DNA of 64,000 nt, taken from the NCBI RefSeq assembly GCF_004135735.1, contig NZ_CP012670.1, positions 2,418,001-2,482,000 of the forward strand, given 5' to 3'. This document shows positions 7,275 through 19,620 of the stretch, one piece after another. This DNA is from Sorangium cellulosum. GTDB lineage: Bacteria; Myxococcota_A; Polyangia; Polyangiales; Polyangiaceae. A program made the translations under genes and the position numbers. Numbering within the stretch: position 1 is the first letter of the stretch; the number at the start of each line of letters is the position of its first letter. Below the pieces are notes generated by a model that saw only the letters and a list, made by a program, of their open reading frames with translations, was not told where the DNA came from and made no database searches.

Positions 7275-10200
7275 GTGCGGGACGGGCGTATGGGGCTTGC
7301 CGCGGCCGCGGAACCCATGCAACCATCGCTCGCGATGCGGAACGTCAGGGGCGGAGAGCTCTCCTTCACGCAGCGCGAGCTGCTGTACGAGACGGCGGAT
7401 ACCCTCCTCTATCGCGGCTACAGCGACACCGATGGTGTGCCGGTGACCATCAAGGTGTTGAAGGGTGAGCACCTCGGCCCGCGGCGCGTGGCGCAGCTCC
7501 AGCACGAGTTCGAGATCACACGCCACCTCCAGGGCGAGCACGTGATTCGAGCGTACCGGCTGGAGAAGATCCCGGGTGGGGCGGCGCTCCTCCTGGAGGA
7601 CTTCGGCGGCGTGCCCCTCCACGAGCTGGCCCGCTCTGCCCGCCTCGATCTGAAGGCGAGGTTGCGCATCGCGTCGGCGCTCGCCGCGGCGCTCTCGGCC
7701 GTGCACGGCAAGCACGTGATCCACAAGGACATCAAGCCGCAGAACGTCCTCGTTCACCCGACCACCGGGCAAGTCAAGCTGACGGACTTCGGGATCTCGA
7801 CCTGGCTGTCGGAGGAGACGCAGGCGGCCCAGCGTCCCGATCTCCTGGAAGGGACGCTGGCTTACATGTCGCCGGAGCAGACCGGCCGAATGAACCGCGT
7901 CATCGACTACCGGACCGATCTCTACTCGCTGGGGGTGACGCTGTACGAGCTGTTCTCGGGGGTGCTGCCGTTCCAGGCGACCGACCCGGTGGACCTGATG
8001 CACAGCCACATCGCGCGGATCGCGACGCCGCTCCACGAGCGGTCGCGGGAGATCCCGAGGGCGGTGTCCGACATCGTGCAGAAGCTGATGTCCAAGGTCG
8101 CCGAGGAGCGGTACCAGAGCGGGAGCGGGCTCAAGGCCGACCTCGACGCGTGCCTCTCGGCGCTCGAGGCGACCGGGCAGATCCCGCCGTTCGAGCTGGG
8201 AGCGCGCGACGTCCCGAGCGAGCTCAGGATCCCGCAGCGGCTCTATGGCCGCGACGCGCAGATGGAAGAGCTGCTCGCGGCCTTCGAGCGGGCGCGCGGG
8301 GGCCGGTGCGAGCTCCTGCTCATCGCGGGCGGCGCGGGGGTCGGCAAATCAGCGCTCGTGAGCGAGGTCCACAAGGAGGTCGCGCAGCGAGGTGGGCACT
8401 TCATCGAGGGGAAGTTCGACCAGCTCAGCGGCACCATGCCGCACGCGCCCGTGGCGGAGGCGCTGCGCCAGCGCGTCCGGCAGCTCTTGACCGAGCCGGC
8501 GGAGGTGCTCGAGCAGTGGAAGGACAAGCTGCTCAGGACGGCGGGAAAGAACGCGCAGATCCTGGTGGACCTGATCCCCGATCTCGGCCTGATCCTCGGG
8601 CCGCAACCCGAGGTGCCGCCGCTCGGGCCGAGCGAGGCGCAGAACCGGTTCAACCTCCTGTTCCAGGACTTCTTGCGCGTCATCACGACGGCGGAGCACC
8701 CGGTGGCGCTCTTCCTCGACGATCTGCAGTGGGCCGACCCGGCGTCGCTGAAGCTCCTGCACCTCGTCGTGACCGATCCCGGCGGCGCCTACCTGCTCAT
8801 CATCGGCGCCTACCGGGACCAGGAGGCGATCGCCGGAAAGCCGATCACGAGCTGGCTCGGGGAGCTGCGCGCGGCGGGCGTGGAGCGGCGTGAGCTCACG
8901 CTCGCGCCGCTCTCGCTCCCGGACGTGCGCAAGCTCGTCGCGGACGCGCTGAGCTTGCGCGAGGAGCAGGTCGAGCCGCTCGCGGAGGTGGTCCACGCGA
9001 CGAGCCAGGGGAACCCGTTCTTCTTGAGTCAGCTGCTCAAGGAGCTGTACGCCGCGCGGCTCGTGTCGTTCGACCCCGAGGCCGGGCGGTGGACGTGGCA
9101 GCTCGAGCCGATCAAGGAGCGGTGGGGCGCGACCAACGTGCACGACCTGCTCGTGGACAAGATGCAGCGGCTCCCGCCGGCGGCGCGGCGCGCGCTCTCG
9201 CTCGCGGCGTGCGTCGGGCACCAGTTCGACCTGAAGACGCTGTCGATCGTGAGCGAGAAGCCGCCCGCGGAGGTCGCGGCGGATCTGTGGGACGCGCTGC
9301 GCGACGGGCTCGTGGTGCCCCTCGACCCCGGCTACCGGCTCCTGCACACGCAGGAGGGCGCCGTGGCCGAGCAGGCGCTCTCGGTGAGGTACCGGTTCCT
9401 GCACGACCGGGGGCAGCAGGCGGCCTACGCCCTCATCGCGGACGAGCGGAAGGAGGAGGTGCACCTCCGGATCGGCCGGCTCATCCGCGCGCAGGTCGAG
9501 GGGGAGCCGCGCGATGACGACCTGTTCAAGGTGGTGAACCACGAGAACATCGGCGCGGCGCTGATCACGGACCGGGCCGAGCAGCTCGAGCTCTCGCGGC
9601 TCAACCTGGCCGCCGGCAAGCGGGCCAAGGACGCGATGGCGCACACGGCGGCCGCCGGATACTTCAAGGTGGGGATGGCCCTGCTCGGCGACGGCGGGTG
9701 GGAGGAGGACTACGCGCTCTGCTTCGCGCTGCACCGGGAGCGAGCGGAGTGCGAGTGGCTGAGCGGCGGCGAGGCCGACGCCGAGGCGCTGATCCGCGCG
9801 CTGCTCTCGCGGGCGAGGTCCCGGCTGGAGCGCGCGGAGGTGTACAGGCTCCGGATCCTGGTGCACACGATGCGCGGGGAGTTCGCGGACGTGCTGCGCG
9901 TGGGGCGCGAGGGCGTGGCGCTGTTCGGCGTCGAGCTGCCGGAGGCGCCCGAGGCGATCCACGCGGCGCTCGGCGCCGCGCTCGCGGAGATCCCGGTCCG
10001 CCTGGGCGGGCGCCCGCTCGAGGCGCTCGCGGAGGCGCCGTGGGTCGGGGACGCGGACCAGCTCGCCGCGCTGCGGCTCCTGGCGGCGATGATCCCGGGG
10101 GCGTACACGCTCGATCCGACGCTGCTCGGCCTCATCGCCGTCACCCAGGTCAACATCTCGCTCCGGTACGGCAACTCCCCCGCGGCGGCGTGCGCTTACG

Positions 10201-12326
10201 GCGTCTATTGCCTGATGCTCGCGGGGGGGATGGGCAGGTACGAGGAGGCGCGGCGGTTCCAGAAGGTCTCGCTCGAGCTCTGCGAGCGGCCCGACGTGGA
10301 GCTGCAGTGCAAGGCGTACCTCGTGTGCGGCGCTCCATCCCACTTCTTCGAGCCGACCCGGGCGTCGGTCGCGTGCCTCTCCAAGGCCTACCAGTCCGGG
10401 CTGACCACGGGCGATTTCAGCTTCGCGGCGTACACCAGCCTGAACCTCGCGACGATCATGCTGGCGTCGGGCTACGAGCTCGCGTCGCTCAAGGAGGAGC
10501 TGGCCGGGTTCCTCGGCTTCCTGCAGCGGACGAACGACCCGCTCGGCGCGCCCGTGATCCTCGTCACGAGGCAGATGGTCGCGTGCCTGGAGGGGAAGAC
10601 GAACGGGCGCCAGAGCCTGAGCGACGCGGCGTTCGACGACGGCGCGTTCCTCTCCGGGCTCGGGCCCGCGCAGGATCTGCCGAGGTGCTGGTACTTCGTG
10701 AACCGGCTCGCGCTCGCGGTGCTGTACGGCGACCCCGCGGGCGCGCTCCACTTCGCCGAGCGGGCCCAGAAGCACAGCGCGAGCGCCATGGGCCTGTTCC
10801 TGGTGAACGAGATCCCGTTCTACGCGAGCCTCGCGCTGCTCGCGCGCTGCGCCACGGCGACGGAGGAGGAGCGCGCGCACTACCTCGCGACGGCGGCGGA
10901 GCACCGGGCGAAGTTCGCGGGCTGGGCGGAGCACGCCCCGGAGAACTACGCCCACAAGGAGCGGCTGATCGGGGCGGAGCTCGCGCGCGTCCTCGGCAAG
11001 GACGCGGAGGCGGCCGAGCTCTACGATCAGGCGATCGAGGGCGCGCGGGAGGGCCGCTTCGTGCACCACGAGGCGCTCGCCAGCGAGCTGTGCGCGCGGT
11101 TCTACCTCGCGAAGGGGCGGGAGCGGATCGCGCGGTGGCACCTGATCGACGCGTACCGGGCCTACCGGCGGTGGGGGGCGACGGCCAAGGCGGAGCACCT
11201 CGCGGAGGAGCACGGGCGGCTCCTGGAGGGCGTCGTGGCCGGCGACTCGGACGAGATCAGGGTCGTGGCGTCCACGGTGACGCGCCGAGGGACCACCGAG
11301 TCGTTCGACGTGGCGACGGTCGTCCGGGCCATGCAGGCGGTCGCGAGCGAGAACGTGCTCGATCGGCTGCTCGACCGGCTGATGCGGAGCCTGATCGCGA
11401 ACGCGGGCGCGCAGCGGGGCGCGCTGATCCTGGAGCGCGAGGGGAAGCTCGTGATCGTGGCGTCGATGCGCGTCGACCCGGACGTCGTGGAGACGGGGCT
11501 GTCGATCCCGGCGCTCGAGAGCAAGGAGATCGCGACCAGCGTCGTCCAGCTCGTCGAGAGGACGCGGGAGCCGGTCGTGCTGAACGACGCGCGGCGGGAC
11601 ACCCGCTTCGCGTCGGATCCGTACATCGCGGCGCGGCAGCCGCGCTCGATCCTGTGCCTCGCGATGACCCACCAGGGGCGCTCGGCGGGGATCCTGTACC
11701 TCGAGAACAACGTCGTGCAGCGGGCGTTCACGCCGGGGCGGGTCGAGGTGTGCGGGCTCCTGGCCTCGCAGGCGGCCATCGCGCTGGAGAACGCGCTGCT
11801 CATCGCGAGCATCCGCGAGGGGACCGAGGCCTTGCAGCGCTCGAACGAGCAGCTCCAGCGGGAGCTCGAGCTGCGCGCGGCGTCCGAGGCGGAGCGGGCG
11901 CTCCTGGAGCAGGAGATCGTGCGGCGGCAGACGCCGATCATCCCCATCACGGACGACGTGCTGGTCATGCCGATCGTCGGCGCGATGGACGGCGCGCGGG
12001 CGCAGCAGGTGCTCGAGACGGCGCTGACGGGGTTCTCGGCGCGCCAGGCGAAGGCGGTGATCCTGGACATCACGGGCGTGGCGCGGGTCGACGCCGCGGT
12101 GGCGGAGGCGCTGATCAAGATCGTCAAGGCGCTGCAGCTCCTCGGCGCCAAGGCGGTGCTCTCCGGGGTCCGGCCGGAGGTGGCCCGCGCGCTCGTGGAG
12201 CAGGATGTCCATCTCGGCTCCATCGTCACGATGGGGACGCTGCAGAGCAGCATCGCGTACGCGCTCGGGCAGAACGGCCTCCGCGGCGCGTCCGGCCCGC
12301 GGGCGGGCTCGTCGCGGTTCACCTGA
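7275..12326 (+). CDS. Ser/Thr kinase - AAA ATPase - GAF - STAS signalling protein
   Basis: A 1683-residue cytoplasmic signalling protein. Residues ~40-300 form a Hanks-type kinase: VTIK lysine K60, catalytic loop HKD150-152 (HKD instead of HRD), DFG171-173, and MSPEQTG activation segment. Residues ~320-600 are an AAA/STAND-type ATPase with Walker A GGAGVGKS (352-359) and Walker B VALFLDDL (477-484). A long helical, TPR-like region follows. A GAF domain spans ~1343-1515, then a short coiled coil and a C-terminal STAS domain (~1560-1672, core VILDITGVARVD). The architecture parallels the kinase/ATPase/GAF/histidine-kinase proteins of myxobacteria and cyanobacteria, with STAS in the histidine kinase position. 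GTG 7275 is the earliest start; ATG at 7290 or 7317 is possible. The gene is monocistronic. Confidence 0.92.
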   Translation: MRDGRMGLAAAAEPMQPSLAMRNVRGGELSFTQRELLYETADTLLYRGYSDTDGVPVTIKVLKGEHLGPRRVAQLQHEFEITRHLQGEHVIRAYRLEKIPGGAALLLEDFGGVPLHELARSARLDLKARLRIASALAAALSAVHGKHVIHKDIKPQNVLVHPTTGQVKLTDFGISTWLSEETQAAQRPDLLEGTLAYMSPEQTGRMNRVIDYRTDLYSLGVTLYELFSGVLPFQATDPVDLMHSHIARIATPLHERSREIPRAVSDIVQKLMSKVAEERYQSGSGLKADLDACLSALEATGQIPPFELGARDVPSELRIPQRLYGRDAQMEELLAAFERARGGRCELLLIAGGAGVGKSALVSEVHKEVAQRGGHFIEGKFDQLSGTMPHAPVAEALRQRVRQLLTEPAEVLEQWKDKLLRTAGKNAQILVDLIPDLGLILGPQPEVPPLGPSEAQNRFNLLFQDFLRVITTAEHPVALFLDDLQWADPASLKLLHLVVTDPGGAYLLIIGAYRDQEAIAGKPITSWLGELRAAGVERRELTLAPLSLPDVRKLVADALSLREEQVEPLAEVVHATSQGNPFFLSQLLKELYAARLVSFDPEAGRWTWQLEPIKERWGATNVHDLLVDKMQRLPPAARRALSLAACVGHQFDLKTLSIVSEKPPAEVAADLWDALRDGLVVPLDPGYRLLHTQEGAVAEQALSVRYRFLHDRGQQAAYALIADERKEEVHLRIGRLIRAQVEGEPRDDDLFKVVNHENIGAALITDRAEQLELSRLNLAAGKRAKDAMAHTAAAGYFKVGMALLGDGGWEEDYALCFALHRERAECEWLSGGEADAEALIRALLSRARSRLERAEVYRLRILVHTMRGEFADVLRVGREGVALFGVELPEAPEAIHAALGAALAEIPVRLGGRPLEALAEAPWVGDADQLAALRLLAAMIPGAYTLDPTLLGLIAVTQVNISLRYGNSPAAACAYGVYCLMLAGGMGRYEEARRFQKVSLELCERPDVELQCKAYLVCGAPSHFFEPTRASVACLSKAYQSGLTTGDFSFAAYTSLNLATIMLASGYELASLKEELAGFLGFLQRTNDPLGAPVILVTRQMVACLEGKTNGRQSLSDAAFDDGAFLSGLGPAQDLPRCWYFVNRLALAVLYGDPAGALHFAERAQKHSASAMGLFLVNEIPFYASLALLARCATATEEERAHYLATAAEHRAKFAGWAEHAPENYAHKERLIGAELARVLGKDAEAAELYDQAIEGAREGRFVHHEALASELCARFYLAKGRERIARWHLIDAYRAYRRWGATAKAEHLAEEHGRLLEGVVAGDSDEIRVVASTVTRRGTTESFDVATVVRAMQAVASENVLDRLLDRLMRSLIANAGAQRGALILEREGKLVIVASMRVDPDVVETGLSIPALESKEIATSVVQLVERTREPVVLNDARRDTRFASDPYIAARQPRSILCLAMTHQGRSAGILYLENNVVQRAFTPGRVEVCGLLASQAAIALENALLIASIREGTEALQRSNEQLQRELELRAASEAERALLEQEIVRRQTPIIPITDDVLVMPIVGAMDGARAQQVLETALTGFSARQAKAVILDITGVARVDAAVAEALIKIVKALQLLGAKAVLSGVRPEVARALVEQDVHLGSIVTMGTLQSSIAYALGQNGLRGASGPRAGSSRFT

Positions 12327-12393
12327 GTCCCCCGTTCAGGCCCCCGGCCGGGGCGCTTCGCCGCGCGGGGCCATTGCTCGAGGGACAGAGAAG

Positions 12394-12516
12394 GCCGACG
12401 GGGAACCCCTCGGACAGGCGTAGGCCCCCCTAGAGCCGACGGGGAACCCCTCGGACAGGCGTAGGCCCCCCTAGAGCCGACGGGGAACCCCTCGGACAGG
12501 CGTAGGCCCCACGAAC
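12394..12516. repeat. 41-bp tandem repeat, three copies
   Basis: Three nearly identical 41-bp units beginning GCCGACGGGGAACCCCTC at 12394, 12435 and 12476; the third is truncated at its end. Each unit contains GGGG-AA-CCCC and a second GGCGTAGGCCCC block. The array lies between two convergent genes (7275+ and 12598-), where it could act in termination or simply be a non-coding minisatellite. Confidence 0.9.
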
Positions 12517-12597
12517 ACCCTCTCCGGGGGGCCGGGCAACCCCGCGACCCCCCCACCAGGGATGAACCTAGGGCGAAGCAGGACTAGCCCACCCGCG

Positions 12598-15393
<2,796 letters not shown>

Positions 15394-15445
15394 GGTCGTC
15401 TCCCCGGTGTTGAGCCGCGCCAAGGCCACAGCGCACGGAACCATG

Positions 15446-15475
15446 ATTCTAAGTTTGGATGATTGGATAATACAA
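15446..15475 (-). promoter_or_regulatory. sigma70-like promoter of the propeller/peroxidase gene
   Basis: On the minus strand TTGTAT (15475-15470) and TAGAAT (15451-15446) are separated by 18 bp within a locally AT-rich stretch. The spacing to the ATG at 15393 is about 50 bp. Confidence 0.5.
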
Positions 15476-15753
15476 GGATGCCGTGGGGTGCGGCTCAGTT
15501 TGTTCCAGAAATGAAGTCTCCGCGCCGCTGATGTAGTCAATGACGCGATGGCCTCGTTGCGATGCGTCACCGTTGCTCGGAGCGCGCGTCATCGGTCGGG
15601 CTCATCCACGGATAGCGATGGTAAGCGAGAGGACATGTTGGACATTTCCCGTGCTCTTCCTCGGCGTCCGCCGGGAGGGGCACCGGGGCATCGAGCGTGT
15701 TGCTTGCACAGTCGCTCTCCGGAAGCGAGCGATCGGGGTCGAGCAGTGTCTAC

Positions 15754-15782
15754 TTGACAGTAGTAGTGTCATGATCTAGCCT
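15754..15782 (+). promoter_or_regulatory. promoter and operator of the merR-VWA operon
   Basis: A consensus -35 TTGACA (15754-15759) is embedded in the inverted repeat TGACA-N7-TGTCA (15755-15771). A TAGCCT -10-like hexamer follows after 17 bp. The dyad covering the -35 region and immediately preceding the MerR gene suggests autoregulation. Confidence 0.5.
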
Positions 15783-15792
15783 GGGCCTCGTG

Positions 15793-16248
15793 ATGTCGTA
15801 CAAGCTCGACGAGCTCGCGGGCGAGGCGGGCGTGGCGCCGCGCACGGTCCGGTACTACGTGCAGCGCGGCCTGTTGCCGGCGCCCGAGTTCCGCGGGAAG
15901 GACACCTCGTACGGGCGGGAGCACCTCGCCCGGCTGCGCGCCATCAAGGCGCTCCAGCAGGCCCACTTACCGCTGGAGGAGATCCAGGCGCGCCTCGCGG
16001 GCGCGAGCCTCCCCGAGATCGAGCGCCTCGCCTCGGGGGCGCCGCCCCGCGCGGCCCTCGCTGGCTGTCCCGGCGCGGAGGTCGCGTGTCCGCCGCCCGC
16101 GCGCGCCGGCGGCGAGCGCTGGGAGCGCATCCCGATCGCCGACGGCGTGGAGCTCCACGTGCGGGGCGACGCGCCGGAGCGCTCGCGGCGCATCGCCCTC
16201 GATATCGCGTCTCGTCACTCCACCCTTGCCCCGAGAGGCTCGCGATGA
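15793..16248 (+). CDS. MerR family transcriptional regulator
   Basis: A 151-residue regulator. Its N-terminal winged helix is typical of MerR (YKLDELAGEAGVAPRTVRYY, then VQRGLLPAPEF and SYGREHLARLRAIKALQQ), followed by a short dimerisation helix. The C-terminal part (GCPGAEVACPPP, then WERIPIADGVELHVRGD) does not match a known sensor domain; its two cysteines might bind a ligand or metal. A GTG one codon earlier is also possible. The stop overlaps the ATG of the VIT/VWA gene (ATGA), so the two are translationally coupled. The same pairing is seen in other myxobacteria as far as I know. Confidence 0.88.
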   Translation: MSYKLDELAGEAGVAPRTVRYYVQRGLLPAPEFRGKDTSYGREHLARLRAIKALQQAHLPLEEIQARLAGASLPEIERLASGAPPRAALAGCPGAEVACPPPARAGGERWERIPIADGVELHVRGDAPERSRRIALDIASRHSTLAPRGSR

Positions 16249-18884
16249 GCTCGTCCCCCGAAGCGCCGCGTCCGACGTCCTGCCTGTGCTCCTCGGAGGG
16301 CCGCCCGGTCCCGCTGCGCGGCGTCTCTCTCTCCGGAGAGGTCCTCGGCGGCGCCGCGCGGCTCGTCGTGCGGCAGCGTTACCGGAACGAGGAGCGGCGG
16401 CCCATCGAGGCCGTCTACACCTTCCCGCTCCCGAGCGAGGCGACGATCGTCGGCTTCGCCATGGAGTGCGCGGGCCGGCGGCTCGAGGGGGAGGTCAAGG
16501 AGCGGGAGGAGGCGTTCCTGTCCTACGACGAGGCGGTCGCCGCCGGGCACGGCGCGGCGCTGCTCGACGAGGAGCGGCGCAACGTGTTCACCGCGAGCGT
16601 GGGCAACCTCCTGCCGGGGGAAGAGACGGTGATCGAGGTGTCGTTCGTGCAGCCGCTCCGGGCCGAGGACGGCGCGCTGCGGCTCATGATCCCGACCGTC
16701 GTCGCGCCCCGGTACATCCCGGGGGCGGCGGGGGGCGACCGGACCGGGCACGGCGCCGCGGATCCCACCGATCGCGTCCCCGACGCGGATCGCATCTCCC
16801 CCGAGATCGCGCGCGTGGGCTACGGGCTCTCCCTCGATCTCGTCTTCGACCTGGGGCGCGACGTCGCGATCGAGAGCCCGTCGCACGCGATCGAGGTGCG
16901 CTGTGAAGAGGGGTATCGCCAGCGCGTCTCGCTCCGGAGCGACGAGGCGGCGCTCGATCGGGACCTCGTGCTGCTCGCCGCGGGCGCGCCCGGCGTGCAG
17001 GCCGGCGTGGTCTGCGACAGGCAGCCCGGCCAGGAGGGGACGTTCGCGGTCACCGTGGTGCCGGACCTGTTCGACGCGAAGCGGGCCCCCGCCCGGCGCG
17101 ACGTCGTGTTCGTGGTCGACGTGTCGGGCTCGATGGAGGGCGAGTCCATCGAGCAGGCGAGGCGGGCGCTCCGCCTGTGCCTCCGGCACCTCGCCGAGGG
17201 CGACCGGTTCGGGGTGATCGCCTTCTCGAGCGACTTCAGCGCGATGGAGCCGTCGCTCGTGCCCTACACCCAGAAGACCCTGGAGCGCGCGGACGGGTTC
17301 GTCGCGGGCCTCGGGGCGCACGGGGGCACGGAGATGCTGGAGCCGCTGGTCGCGGCCGTGGGCATGCTCGGCGACCCGGAGCGGGACCGCGTGATCGTGC
17401 TGCTCACGGACGGCCAGGTGGGGAACGAGGCGGAGATCGTCGATCGCGTCGCCTCGCTCGGCGAGGGGGTGCGGGTCTACACGTTCGGCATCGGGACGAA
17501 CGTGAGCGACCTGCTCGTGCTCGACCTCGCGCGGAGGACGCGGGGCGCCGCGGAGCTCATCCATCCAGGGGAGCGCATCGACGAGAAGGTCACGGCGCAG
17601 TTCGCGCGGGCGACGGCGGTCCGGATCGACGGGGTCGAGGCGCGCTTCGAGGGGGTCGACGTGGGCGAGCTCGCGCCGGCCGAGCCCCCGGCGCTCGTCG
17701 ACGGCGAGCCGTGGGTGCTCCACGGCCGTTACGCGCAGCCGGGCGTGGGGCGCCTCCAGATCCGCGGGCGCCTGCGCGGCGAGCGGTTCTTCCTGGAGGT
17801 GCCGGTGGAGCTCGCGGCGGAGGCGTCCCGGCCCGGGCTCCCGGCGCTGTGGGCGGGGGCGCGGGTGCGGGAGCTCGAGGAGGCGGAGCGAGGGCTGTCC
17901 GGCAAGCGCGCCGAGGTGATGCGGAGGCGCATCGTGGACCTCGCGGTCCGGCACCGGGTGGCGTCGAAGCACGCGTCGTTCGTGGTGATCGAGCGACGCG
18001 CGGGCGACCGGCGGGCCCACGGGCAGCCGGAGGCGCGGCCCGTGCCGGTGAGCGCCCCGGCGGGGTGGGCGATGTCCGGTCGTCCCGACCCGAGGATCCC
18101 GACGATGGCGATGGCCGGCGCCGCGGGCGCGTTCGGCGCGGGCGCTGCGGGCGCGGCGGGCGCGTTCGGGGCGGGCGCGGCGGGCGCGTTCGGCGCGGGC
18201 GCGCGCTTCATGATGAAGGCCGCCGATGCGATGCTCGCCCGCGGCGTGGCGCCCGCGGCGGCGCGGGCCGCGAGCCACCTCGTGCCCCCGGCGGGCGGCG
18301 CGGTGATGCCGTCGATCGCGCGGGCGAGCTTCGACGATCGCGACGCGGCCGCCCTGCCGCGCTCCTTCGCCTCGAGGGGCGCCGCCGCGCCGGCCGCCCC
18401 CGCGAGGCCGCAGGTCGCCGCCGCGCCGGCCGCGCCCCCGGCGCCCGCGCCGGGCGCGGCGCCCGGAGGGGCCTCTGCCGGCGGGGTCGACGTGGGGCGC
18501 GTCTTCGAGGAGCAGCTCGCGTCCGGGCTCTGGGAGAGGGGAGAGTCGACCGATCTCGGGCGACTCACCAGCACGGCGCTGTGCCTCGCGACGTGCCATG
18601 CGCAGGGCGTCGACTCGGCCCATCCCATCTACGGCGCCCAGGTGGCCAAGGCCGTGGAGGCGCTCGCCGCGCTCTCGGCGTCACTGCTCCAGCGCGGCGG
18701 CGCCGACCGCGAGGTGGCCGCGGCGCTCGCGGCGGCTTACCTCGTCGCGAGCGGGCGGCGGCTCAAGGCGCGGGTCCAGGAGGCCGCGGCGGCCGCCGCG
18801 TCGGGGCCGGCGCGCGCGCTCCTCGGCGAGCTCGGGGACGCCGGCGCGCTCAGGAGGCGGGTCGAGGCGCTGCGCGGCGCGTGA
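16245..18884 (+). CDS. VIT and von Willebrand factor A domain protein
   Basis: An 879-residue protein resembling inter-alpha-trypsin-inhibitor heavy chains. The N-terminal VIT domain (~residues 15-150) shows VRQRYRNEERRPIEAVYTFP and FTASVGNLLPGEETVIEVSF. The VWA domain (~285-460) has an intact MIDAS: D292-V-S294-G-S296, then GGTEMLEPL and LLTDGQVGNE. A Gly/Ala/Phe low-complexity stretch (GAFGAGAAGA repeated, nt ~18118-18206) and an Ala/Pro linker separate it from a helical C-terminus. No signal peptide is visible, so it may be cytoplasmic. It is co-translated with the MerR regulator. Part of a decayed second copy is found at 21270-21590. Confidence 0.9.
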   Translation: MSSSPEAPRPTSCLCSSEGRPVPLRGVSLSGEVLGGAARLVVRQRYRNEERRPIEAVYTFPLPSEATIVGFAMECAGRRLEGEVKEREEAFLSYDEAVAAGHGAALLDEERRNVFTASVGNLLPGEETVIEVSFVQPLRAEDGALRLMIPTVVAPRYIPGAAGGDRTGHGAADPTDRVPDADRISPEIARVGYGLSLDLVFDLGRDVAIESPSHAIEVRCEEGYRQRVSLRSDEAALDRDLVLLAAGAPGVQAGVVCDRQPGQEGTFAVTVVPDLFDAKRAPARRDVVFVVDVSGSMEGESIEQARRALRLCLRHLAEGDRFGVIAFSSDFSAMEPSLVPYTQKTLERADGFVAGLGAHGGTEMLEPLVAAVGMLGDPERDRVIVLLTDGQVGNEAEIVDRVASLGEGVRVYTFGIGTNVSDLLVLDLARRTRGAAELIHPGERIDEKVTAQFARATAVRIDGVEARFEGVDVGELAPAEPPALVDGEPWVLHGRYAQPGVGRLQIRGRLRGERFFLEVPVELAAEASRPGLPALWAGARVRELEEAERGLSGKRAEVMRRRIVDLAVRHRVASKHASFVVIERRAGDRRAHGQPEARPVPVSAPAGWAMSGRPDPRIPTMAMAGAAGAFGAGAAGAAGAFGAGAAGAFGAGARFMMKAADAMLARGVAPAAARAASHLVPPAGGAVMPSIARASFDDRDAAALPRSFASRGAAAPAAPARPQVAAAPAAPPAPAPGAAPGGASAGGVDVGRVFEEQLASGLWERGESTDLGRLTSTALCLATCHAQGVDSAHPIYGAQVAKAVEALAALSASLLQRGGADREVAAALAAAYLVASGRRLKARVQEAAAAAASGPARALLGELGDAGALRRRVEALRGA

Positions 18885-18900
18885 CCGCCTCGCGCGTCGC

Positions 18901-19563
18901 TCACCGCACCGGCGGCGGATCCGCGGGAGTCCCCGCCTGCGCCGGCGTCGCGGCGCCGGTGAGGTAACCCAGGATCGCGTCGGAGATGGCCCGCCGCAGC
19001 GCGTCGTCGTCGACGCCAGGCGGCGGATCGAGGGCCGCGGCGTGGACGAGCTCCTCGAACATGCGCAGGACCACGTAGGTGGCGAGCTCGAGATCCGGCT
19101 GGACGATCTCCGGCCTGTGGCTCGATAGCAGGCGTCGAGTCCGGTCGAATACCGCCTGGCTGGCCGCGCTCAGCGCGCGCCGCTGCTCCAGCGTCGGCAG
19201 CTCGGCGTGGAGGAGCTGCGCGAGCCGCGGCTCTGCCCGGTGGAGCTCGAGGCTCCTCGCGACGATCCTCTCCGTCGCCGCCCGCAGCGAGGCGCCGGAG
19301 GTGGCCTCGTCGACCTGCTCGATGAGCTCCAGCATGTGGCGCACGTGGCGCTCGTGCAGCGCGGTGACGAGGGCGTCCTTGTTCGGGAAGTACTGGTACA
19401 CCGACCCGACGCTCACGCCGGCGATCCGGGCGATCTGGTTCGTGTTCGCCCCGTCGTAGCCGTGCGCGTCGAAAACGCGAGCTGCGGCCTCGACGATGGT
19501 CTCCACGAGGAAGCGTGAACGCGCCTGGCGAGGCTCCTTGCGCGGCTTCTGCGGGCCCCTCAT
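18901..19563 (-). CDS. TetR family transcriptional regulator
   Basis: A 220-residue regulator. The N-terminal TetR helix-turn-helix reads IVEAAARVFDAHGYDGANTN, then QIARIAGVSVGSVYQYFPNKDAL. The C-terminal ligand domain has the TetR_C-like pattern found with AcrR-type repressors. The ATG at 19563 follows GGGAGAGGG and is preferred to a GTG five codons upstream. It is divergent from the methyltransferase at 19621 (57-bp shared promoter region), its probable target. It ends only 16 bp from the convergent VWA gene. Confidence 0.88.
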   Translation of the reverse strand: MRGPQKPRKEPRQARSRFLVETIVEAAARVFDAHGYDGANTNQIARIAGVSVGSVYQYFPNKDALVTALHERHVRHMLELIEQVDEATSGASLRAATERIVARSLELHRAEPRLAQLLHAELPTLEQRRALSAASQAVFDRTRRLLSSHRPEIVQPDLELATYVVLRMFEELVHAAALDPPPGVDDDALRRAISDAILGYLTGAATPAQAGTPADPPPVR

Positions 19564-19620
19564 CGTCCCTCTCCCCAACGCGAGTTTCCGTGGTTCGCCG
19601 GGTCGCTAGGCTGGCGGATC

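Noticed and set aside
8349..12212. Very long minus-strand open frame of ~1287 codons opposite the kinase gene
   Set aside because: It is the antisense shadow of a clearly homologous gene; its translation is Arg/Leu/His-rich without domains, as expected in GC-rich DNA.
12394..12516. CRISPR array
   Set aside because: Copies are directly adjacent without spacers and there are no cas genes; it is a plain tandem repeat. No CRISPR was seen elsewhere.
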